Below are positions 55,598 to 64,000 of a stretch of DNA of 64,000 bases, piece by piece. Every line of letters starts with the position of its first letter. Within the stretch, counting starts at the first letter, position 1. Source of the stretch: DATLSM01 sp963722965 (GTDB lineage Bacteria > Actinomycetota > Thermoleophilia > Solirubrobacterales > 70-9); NCBI GenBank assembly GCA_963722965.1, contig CAVROX010000001.1, positions 43,101 to 107,100 of the forward strand, given 5' to 3'. The translations under genes and the position numbers were made by a program. The notes beneath the pieces are model-generated. The model saw only the letters and a program-made list of their open reading frames with translations, did not search any database and was not told the origin of the DNA.

Positions 55598-58500
55598 GTG
55601 TTGGGAATCCAGGGAAGGCGCCCGGGCACGGTGCAAGGCAAGCTCAACAGAGGCGGGTATGTGGGCCGTGAGGCGAAACAGCTCAGTGCGGGAACGGCCT
55701 CTCCGCCTCGCACGGCGGTCATCTTTGCCGCGCTCTGTGTCTCCCTTGCCACCCTCGCCCTCACGGCCGCCCCTGCTTCCGCTGAGTATAAGTACGAATA
55801 CAAGGAATCTTTCGATGGCAGCGGGGCGCTACATGCCCCGCTCGGCCTCGCGTTTGATCAGACAAGCGGCGACGTTTACACGAGCGATACAAGTAACAAT
55901 CTGGTCGATAAATTCAACCCCTCTTCCGGTGAACTTGTCACAGCATTCGGAGCGAACGGTCAGATCAACGGCTCCACCACCCCAGCAGGGTCGTTTGCAA
56001 CGCCATGGGGGTTGGCGCTAGACGAGTCAAATGGAGACCTCTACGTCGCTGACTTTGGCCATGGTGTGGTCGACAAGTTCGATCCTTCCGGCAATCTGAT
56101 CACATCGTTCGGGACCGGTGGCCAGATTAACGGTGAAGGCACTCTCTCAGGTCCAGGCACGCTCAGTGCGTTCGGCATTGCGGTTGATCCCACCAACCAC
56201 GATCTTCTCATTGCCAATTTGTACCATGGCGAAATTGACGTCTACAACTCCGAAGGCAAATATCAAAGCGAGTTTGGTAGTGGAGTTGGCGGTCCTACGG
56301 GTGTAGCGGTTGACTCAGCTGGCTACGTCTATGTAGTCGGCTCAGGGCTGGTTGAGAAATTCAATCCGATCGTTCCAGTTGTTAATAATACCGAACCTTC
56401 TCAGCAGCCCCGTAACCGAAAATCCGATTGTCGATTCTAGCGGCTCAGCCGATACCATCGCGATTGATACCTCAGACAACGATATTTACGTCTCGAATTA
56501 CAATCACATCGAACACCTCGAATCATCGGGTGCTCCAGTCGACGAATTCACCACCGAAAGTATGCAGAACACTTGGGGTCTGGGGGTCGATCCAGCGACG
56601 CACACCGTCTATGCCGCTGACGACAATACCAGCCTCGTCAACGTGTTCGCTGCGTTCATCGTTCCAGGCATAGGCGCCCTGCCTACGTCGAACCTGGCCT
56701 CCACCTCCGCCACCCTCAATGGCCACATCGACCCGCTTGGAGGCGGAGAAATCACCGACTGCCACTTCGAATATGGAACAAGCACCAGCTACGGCAATAG
56801 TGCATCTTGCGCAGAGGGCAATTCTTTCTCTGCGCCCGCCGATGTCCATGCCGATGTCACCGGCCTTACCACCAATACGACCTACCACTTCCGCCTGGTT
56901 GCCTCCAACGCGAAGGGGACCAGCGTTGGACCCGACCAGACGTTTAGTCCGAGCTATGTCTTTGGACTGAGCACTGAACCCCCGACAAATGTGACCGGTA
57001 CGGGCGCGACGTTGAACGGGTCCCTTGACCCAAAAGGCGACGACACCCACTATTACTTTCAATACGGCACCACTACGACCTACGGCAAAACGACGACGGC
57101 GCCCCCTGGAGTTGACGCGGGATCGACGAGCGGCAACACCCAGCTCCTTTTTGATCTAACTGACCTCAGTCCATTCACCACCTATCACTATCGCGTCGTT
57201 GCTACTAACAGCGCAGGGACTAGCTTCGGCAATGACCTGACATTCAAGACGCTTACTTCGGTTCCGCTGATCACCGATTCGGTCAGCGAAGTTCACTCCG
57301 ACAGAGCGGTGTTGGATGCCGAAATCAATCCAGGAGGCGTTGATACCACCTACCACTTCGAATACGGGACCAGCGTTTGCTCCACCACCCCTGATCCTTG
57401 CGCCTCCCTTACCGCTTCTGACATTGATATCGGCTCGAGCACTTCCTATCAGGGGGTCAGCGCGTTGCTTGGCGGGCTCTCGGCGGGGACCACATACCAC
57501 TACCGCGTCCTCGCCACCAATTCAGTTAGTCCGGCCGGTGGGACACCAGGTCCGGAACACACTTTCACCACGTTCCCCTTCATCCCTTCGGTCAACGACC
57601 CTTGCCCGAACGCCCACGTGCGCCAGCAGACCGGCGCCGCGCTGCTGCTCGACTGCCGTGCCTACGAGCTCGTCTCCGCTCCAAACACCGGTGGCTATGA
57701 CGTCGAGTCCGAACCTGGTCGCCGGGCGAGACCCCCTTCGGCGGCTACCCAACGCCGAAAACCCTCCCAGGTCCTCTACGGCGTCCACGACGGCGGCATC
57801 CCTGGAACGGGCAATCCGACCAACCATGGTGTCGACCCCTACATCGCGACCCGCGGCCAGAACGGCTGGACGACCAAGTACGTCGGCATCCCCGCCAACG
57901 ACCCCTTCGCCAAAGGCCCCTTCGGCTCGACCCTGCTTGAAGCCGACGCCAGCCTCGACACCTTTGCCTTCGGCGGAGAAGAAATCTGCTCGCCATGCTT
58001 TCCGCCGGCTAGACCGAAACCGGGGAGCCGATCCACATTCCAAACGGAGAACTGGTCCAGGGCATGGCCGGCTCGAACCCCCAGCCCACCGCCAAGCCCG
58101 AAGGCTACATCGGCAAGGACCTCTCCGCCAACGGGGAACACTTCATCTTTGGCTCCAAATCCCAGTTTGAGCCCGAAGCCAACAACAACGGCGACATCTC
58201 CATCTATGACCGAAACCTGAAGACCGAAGAAACCCACGTCGTCTCCAAGACCCCCAGCGAAGGTGAGACGATGACCGGCTCCGGATCGGCGAGCTAGATA
58301 TCTCCTCCGATGGCTCCCACATCCTGATCGGCCAGCTTGTCTCTGAAGAAGGGAACGCCAAGTACTGGCATCTCTACATGAACGTCGGACGACTCCATCC
58401 AAAACGATCGAACTGACCCCGGAGCCACTCGAAGGGGTCCTCTTTGACGGGATGACCTCCGACGGCTCCAAGGTCTTCTTCTCTTCTGAAGAACACCTCA

Positions 58501-60529
58501 CCGGCCAGGACACCGCCCACAGCGGCGCCGACATCTACATGTGGGAAGAAGGCAACCCGCTCGACCCTGATCTCCAAGGGGAAACCGAAGAAGCCGGCCA
58601 GCCCGGCGACAACGCCTCCTGCGACCCCGTCTCCAACACCAAACACGTCCACTGGAACACGACCGGATCCGAAGAAAACTGCGGCGACGTCGCGGTCGGC
58701 GGCGGTGGCGGAGTGGCCTCCGGAGACGGCACGATCTACTTCCTCTCCCCCGAGAAGCTCGACGGCTCTCGAACGGCGTCCAGAACGCACCCAACCTCTA
58801 CGTCGCCCGCCCCGGCCAGGGACTGCCCGCACTTCGTCGCCACGCTGGAGTCGAGCGCCAACGCGCCCTCCCGCCACCCGTCCATCCGCTTCCTCCGCTC
58901 CTTCGGTCTCCTTCTGAAAGTCCGCCGGTGTCGCGATCGACCACTCCAGCTGGCGACATCTACGTCTTCGATATCGGCAGCGGGGCCGGGCGCGGCGCTG
59001 GCTCGACAAGTTCGACTCCTCCGGCCACCCGGTCACGAATTCGCGCCGACCAATGGCGAAACTGACCAGCTCCGGCGGAAACTAAGGCTTCTACTATCTC
59101 CCCTGTCGGGATCGCGGTCGACAACGACCCGCTCGCCGTCCCAATCTACGGCGACCTCTACGTCCCCGAACTATCGAACTACAGCCGTCGAGAAGTTCAA
59201 GCCCACGGGCGCCCATCTCGCGAGAATCCAGTCGGCGCTAGCTACCCCGCCGGCGTCGCAGTCGACCCCACAGCGGCGACCTTTACGTCACCGGTCTACT
59301 TCGGCGGCGTCTAAACTCTTCAACGCCGCGGCAACCCGATCACGAGCAATTCTCGACCGGACCATCTCCCCGACCGGCATCGCGGTCGACTCGAGCGGCA
59401 ACGTCTACGTCGTCAACGGTGGCGGTGATCCGGCGCCGAAGGCACCACCGAGGTCTACAGCTCCTCGGGCACCGATCTCGGACCGCTCGACCCCAAACCC
59501 TCCTAGAGCTGTTGCGGTCGATCCCTCCGACGACACGTCTACGTCGACGAGGGAAACCGCGTGGTCGAATTCGACTCCTCCGGCAATCCGGTCGGCGCGC
59601 CGACCAGCAGCACTAGCCTGGGGCCACCTCGGGCTCGGTCGGCCTCGCCGTGGATTCCGGCAACTCTGTCGTCTCCAACCCCGGCCTGACCGACGTCGCC
59701 TCTTATGGACCGGCGACGTACCCGCCGACCCCAGCGCCGACAACCCCGCTCGTCCTCGACAGCGTCAGCGCGCCCGACACCCGCAACACCGCCGACTTCC
59801 AGGTCAACCCCCTCGGCAACGACGCCGTCTTCACCTCGACCCTGCCGCTGACCGGCTACGACAACGCCGCCCACCCCGAGATCTTCCGCTACGACGCGCT
59901 CTCCGACACGCTCGAATGCGCTTCCTGCAATCCGACCGGCGAGCAGGCGACCGGCGATGCGACTCTGGCCTCCAATGGCCTGAGCCTCACAGACGACGGC
60001 CGCGTCTTCTTCAACTCCACCGAAGGCTTGGTCGATCGCGATCTCAACGAAAAGATGGACGTTTACGAGTGGTCGCCGCAGAAGCAGGAAAGCGAAATCG
60101 TCGCCTGTCACACGACGGGAGGCTGCATCGAGCTGATCTCCACCGGCACCAACGCCCTCGACTCGAGCCTGCTTGGTGCACGCCGATGGCACCGATGCCT
60201 ATTTCTTCACCCGCGATACTCTGGTCTCCTCAGACCAGAACGGCACCAGGTGAAGATCTACGACGCTCGCTCGCTTGGCGGCTTTGTCAGGTGCCGCCGC
60301 CGCATCCGTGCAAGGCCTCCGATGAGTGCCACGGGCCCGGTCGCCGACCCCGACGCCACCTGACAATCAATTCGACCGCGGCGGCACTCCGGGCGGCAAC
60401 TCTATGCAGACGCCGACCAGATGCAAGAAGGGGTTTCTAAAAAGGCACGGCGAGTGCGTGATGAAGCATCACCGCAAGGCCCACCGCCATGGTGGGAAGC
60501 ACCACCGCAAGGCCCACCGCCATGGCTAA
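55598..60529 (+). CDS. Secreted family-A surface protein, long type (A5; frame broken)
   Basis: GTG 55598 follows the B3 stop directly; later GTG codons are alternatives. Signal peptide AVIFAALCVSLATLALTAAP. NHL repeats run to about 56390, where the frame shifts once; then FN3-like repeats to the hinge CPNAHVRQQT...DCRAYELVS (57604-57680). After that shifts are frequent (about 57715, 58010, 58275, 58390, 58565 and on). The PD40 propeller is split by an NHL block (about 58900-59740), as in A2. It ends with KASDECHGPG (about 60310), CKKGFLKRHGECV and a His/Arg/Lys tail with a 33-base duplication; TAA 60527-60529. It corresponds to A2. Confidence 0.74.
60470..60526 (+). repeat. 33-base tandem duplication in the A5 tail
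   Basis: CACCGCAAGGCCCACCGCCA occurs at 60470 and again at 60503, encoding two copies of HRKAHRHG in the basic tail. Confidence 0.85.
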
Positions 60530-63323
60530 GCCGCGAATGGTCACGCAGATCAGCAAGGAGATCGAGAGCATCAGCCCGCCGACCCAAAGCGCCGCCAGTG
60601 CCGCGCCCCGTCGCGCCCTGCGCGCCGCGCTCTGTGTCGCGGTAAGCCTCTTGACAGCAGCGGCGCTTCCGCCCCGGCACAGGCCTCTGAGGCGATCGAC
60701 TCCTTCACCACCACCACCTCGACAGCAAGCGCCGGCGGCCACCCCGACCTCTCGACCTCCTTCACCCTCCACAACCCGGGAGCGCCCGAGGCTGCCCAGA
60801 ACGTGATCTTCAATGCCCCCGAAGGTATCTTCGGCAACCCCAACGCCGTCACCCACTGTACCTCTTCGGACTTCGCCCTCGACCAGTGCCCCTCCAACTC
60901 CCAGGCTGGGCTTGATCACCATACTATGACAAGTCTGGTCTGCTTGGCACCGCGCCGATCTTTGACATTGAACCCCCGAACCAATCAGACCGCGCTCTTC
61001 GCCTTCATCGTGCCGACCCTGAACATCCCGATCGAGATCCCGGTCGCGGTGCGCACCGGTCGCGACTACGGGCTTCGCTTCACCGTCTCAGACATCACCC
61101 AGCTGACGCCGCTGGCGGGCGCCGACCTGACCTTCTGGGGCTTCCCCGCCGAAGCAAGCCACGACACCGAACGCTTCCCCAAAGGCGCCCCGGCGAACCC
61201 GCCAACTGCCCCGGGGCTGACCGACACCAGCTGCATCGGAAGCCGGTCCCGGCTCGAGCGATCCCGTTCACCCGCTCACCGACAACCCGACCACCTGCAC
61301 CGGGCACCGCTCACGACCACCCTCGAAGTCCAGACCTACCAGGACCCAGAGCAACCTCTCAACGGCAAGTCCGAGCTACCCGGCGACGACCGGATGCGAT
61401 TGGAGGTCTTCAATCCGGTCCTCTACGCGAGCCCGACGACGACCGAAACCGACGCGCCCTCGGGACTCAACATCGAGCTGAGCGCTCCCCAGTTCCTGGG
61501 CTTCGCCGCCTCGCCCTCTCGGAGCTCAAAGTCGGCGACCGTGACCCTTCCGCCGGGTTCACGATCAATCCCGACGCCGCCGACGGCCAGACCGATGTGC
61601 ACCGAAGCCCAGGCCAACTTCGACTCCGAGGGTCCGGCCGAATGCCCCGATCAACTCCAAGATCGGCACCTTCTCGATCGGCACCCAGGCCCTACCGGCC
61701 GCCTCGAAGGTGCCGTCTACATCGGCGAACCCGAAGCCCGGCGATCAGTACCGCCTGTTCCTGATCGCCTCGGGCTTCGGGATCAACGCCAAGCTGGTCG
61801 GCTCGTTCAAACCGAACCCCGAAACCGGTCAGCTGACGGCGTACTTCGAAAACCTGCCCCAGGCTCCCTTCGAAGACTTCCAGCTGCACCTCTTCTCCTC
61901 TGAACGGGCGCTGATGGCGACTCCGACCGCCTGCACGATCTACACGATCAACGGCGAGTTCTTCCCATGGAACGCGATCGCTCGCCGAACAGGAATCGAG
62001 CTCAGATCTTCGGCCTCGAATCCGGCCCCCACGGCACCCGATGCCCCGGCCAGATCCGCCCCTTCCACCCGAGCCTGGAAGCGGGAACCTCCAACCCCGC
62101 TGCCGGCGCCTTCTCCTCCTTCACCCTGAAGCTGAACCGCGAAGACGGCGACCAGTACCTGGGCAAGCTGAACTTCACGATGCCGCCGGGCCTGACCGCC
62201 AACCTGCACGGCGTCACCTACTGCCCCGAAGCGGACATCCTCGCCGCCGCCAACACCCTGGGCAAAGTCGAGCAGGCCGAACCGAGCTGTCCCCGTCTCA
62301 AGTGAAATCGGCACCTCCAACGTCGCCGCCGGGCCGGGATCCCACCCCTTCCACGCGGTCGGCAAGATCTATCTGGCCGGCCCCTTCCAGGGCGCGCCGC
62401 TCAGCCTGGCCGCGATCACCCCGGCGCTGGCCGGCCCCTATGACTACGGCACCGTCGTCGTCCGCGTCGCCCTCCACATCGACCCGCTCGATGCCCACGT
62501 GATCGCCGACTCAGAAACCGTGCCCGAGATCATCGGCGGGATCCCGATCCGGATGCGCGAAATCCGGGTCAACATCAACAAGCCGAACTTCATGATCAAC
62601 CCGACCAACTGCTCCGAATTCCAGTCGGTCTCCGAAGGGGTCGGCGACCAGGGAACCGCGGCCGTCTTCAGTTCTCCACTTCATCGCGGTCAACTGCTTG
62701 ACGCTTCCCTTCGCCCCCAAGATGACGGTCACCCAGCTCGGCGGCCACCGCTCCACCGCTCGCGGCAAGGACCCCGCCCTGCAGCTTCGACCTCAACACC
62801 ACCGCCGGGGACGCCAACCTCAAATCGGTCTCGGTCACCCTGCCGAAATCCTTTGAGATCGACCAGCGCCACCTCGGCAACCTCTGCTCCAAGGCCGAGC
62901 TTGAAAAAGAACACTGCGCCGGGCGCCAGCCGATCGGCTACGTCAAAGACGAAACCCCGCTGCTCGAAAAGCCGCTCGAAGGACCGGCCTACGCGGTCTC
63001 GGGATTTGCCAGCGGCAAAAACGTCCTGCCCCACATCGTCTTCATCCTCGGCGGCCAGGTGACCGTGATGCCCGAGGGCGAATCGACGACGATCTCCGGC
63101 GGGCGCCTCAAAACGGTCGTCCCGGTGATCCCCGACGTGCCGATCGGCCACTTCCGCCTCACCCTGCTCGGCGGCGCCCAGGGCTACATCTCAAACACCG
63201 AAAGCCTCTGCGCCGCCAAGCCGGTGATCGCCGTGCAGCTGAACGGCCAAAACGGAACGTCGGTCTGCCCAACAGGTGAAGACCAAGACCGCCTGCAAGG
63301 CAAAGAAGCACAAGCGCCAGTAA
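60522..63323 (+). CDS. Secreted family-B surface protein, type 2 (B4; frame broken)
   Basis: ATG 60522 overlaps the A5 tail by eight bases. N-terminus AALCVAVSLLTAA is a signal peptide, then the frame shifts near 60665. Recognisable parts in order: ASAGGHPDLSTSFTLHNPGA and CPSNSQAG (about 60887), FAFIVPTLNIPIEIPVAVRT, a CPD(N)SKIG motif (about 61645), PLGR-type VYIGEP, LTAYFENLPQAPFEDFQLHL, TANLHGVTYCPEADILAA, VNINKPNFMINPTNCSEFQS, CAGRQPIGYV (about 62918) and TEN-type Lys/Arg end, TAA 63321-63323. Breaks occur near 60920, 61240, 61520, 61650, 61725, 61985, 62290, 62675, 62780 and 63270. It corresponds to B2 but lacks the extra N-terminal domain. Confidence 0.74.
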
Positions 63324-63380
63324 GCTGCGCGCGCCGACACCGATCCTGATCCCTTCCCAAGAGCAAGGAGCTAGAAGCAG

Positions 63381-64000
63381 ATGAAGCGCAAAGCTAGAGG
63401 GCAAGCTGACCTACGCCAACGTGGTCTCCACGCTGTGCCTGTTCGTGGTGCTCGGGGGTAGCGCCTACGCCGCCGTGAAGATCCAGGTCCCCCGCAACTC
63501 GGTCGGCCCCCGCCAGCTGCAGGCAAAGGCGGTGACGGGCGGCAAGATCGCCGAAGGCGCGGTGACCAGCTCCAAAATCGCCGAAGCGACGATCACCGGC
63601 CAAAACATCAACATGGGAGCCCTCGGCACCGTCCCCCAGGCCGCCAACGCGACCTCCGCCCAAAACGCCAACACCGTCGATGAACACGCAGCCTCCTGCC
63701 CGCAGGGCAGCACCCTGATCCGCGGCCTTTGCTTTGACGCCGAGCCAAACGCGGCCGTCAACTCGGTCAAAGAAGCAGCCGATGCCTGCGCCGCCAAAGG
63801 CGGCTGGCTGCCCTCCCCGCTGGAGCTCTACTCGGTCCGCGGCGTCCTTGACCTGGGCAAAGGCGTCGGCTCTGAACACCAGTTCACCGATGAGTTCTAC
63901 GGCAACACCAACGGCACCAACTACAAGACCGTGGTCGTCGACGGGACCGGGGCGATCTCAGAGTCTGAAATCAGCGGCGCCCCCTCCCAATACACCTGCG
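63381..64000 (+). CDS. Secreted protein of the MKRK...LTYANVVSTL type, 5' part (one-base frame break)
   Basis: An AAGGAG site at 63365 precedes ATG 63381. Removing one G near 63393 gives MKRKLEGKLTYANVVSTLCL, then FVVLGGSAYAAVKIQVPRNS, a signal or anchor helix common to many Solirubrobacterales exported proteins. Next come repeats of the type LQAKAVTGGKIAEGAVTSSK and IAEATITGQNIN, a low-complexity pentapeptide-like linker, then a Cys-containing domain (ASCPQGSTLIRGLCFD ... ADACAAKGGWLP). The gene runs out of the window. Function unknown; its place after B4 suggests it may be co-transcribed with the cassette. Confidence 0.7.

Overview
The window looks like a chromosomal segment of a high-GC actinobacterium, most probably class Thermoleophilia (Solirubrobacterales or a relative). 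This rests on strong G/C third-position bias, a DHA2-type MFS/MarR pair, wax-ester synthase (WS/DGAT) and phasin-like storage-lipid genes, tandem-domain TetR regulators, and above all very large secreted proteins with NHL and PD40 propellers, the 'DCRAYELVS' motif and a C-terminal 'CKKGF...GKC' basic tail. The lineage call is inference from protein style, not from a marker gene.

Left part (1-8.8 kb): end of a MaoC-type hydratase, then a minus-strand copper/cytochrome-oxidase assembly group (an SCO1 domain fused to a DoxX-like membrane domain, a propeller-like lipoprotein, a CtaG-like protein and a second DoxX-like protein), an MFS drug exporter with its divergent MarR regulator, and a MazEF-like toxin-antitoxin pair.

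Middle (8.8-25.3 kb): a plastic zone. It holds an IS110 transposase with a long upstream non-coding end, a DsbA-fold protein, a FitA/VapC toxin-antitoxin pair, an intact tRNA-Val(UAC), one intact and one truncated WS/DGAT, a phasin-like gene, a serine-hydrolase esterase, fragments of a hydrolase and a SpoIIAA-like protein, a methyltransferase, universal-stress-type proteins, a flavoprotein, and remnants of IS1182-like and IS3-like transposases. Near 23 kb sits a broken 3' end of a type-B surface-protein gene followed by a tRNA-Val 3' fragment.

Right part (25.9-64 kb): the dominant feature. Giant secreted proteins of two families alternate head-to-tail, most joined by 1-4 nt stop/start overlaps. 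Family A (propeller proteins) carries NHL repeats, FN3-like repeats, a conserved Cys hinge, a PD40-like propeller and a basic tail. Family B consists of tandem modules, most marked by CPxxSxxG. The order A-short, B-type1, A-long, B-type2 occurs once at 25.9-41.5 kb and again at 47.5-63.3 kb, so a four-gene cassette has been duplicated. A 1.1 kb remnant of a third copy lies at 22.9-24.0 kb. An extra A protein (A3) precedes the second cassette, and another secreted protein starts at 63.4 kb. Between the cassettes lie a DUF998 membrane protein, an epimerase remnant and a double-TetR regulator. All intact A and B proteins have Sec signal peptides, so this is probably a cell-surface or extracellular assembly; its function is unknown to me.

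Caution: from about 50.05 kb to 63.4 kb reading frames break every few tens to hundreds of bases by single-base insertions and deletions while the encoded protein stays recognisable. This looks more like uncorrected sequence error than natural decay. A few isolated one-base frame breaks in G or C runs occur elsewhere (about 5.27, 16.07, 18.30 and 39.26 kb).
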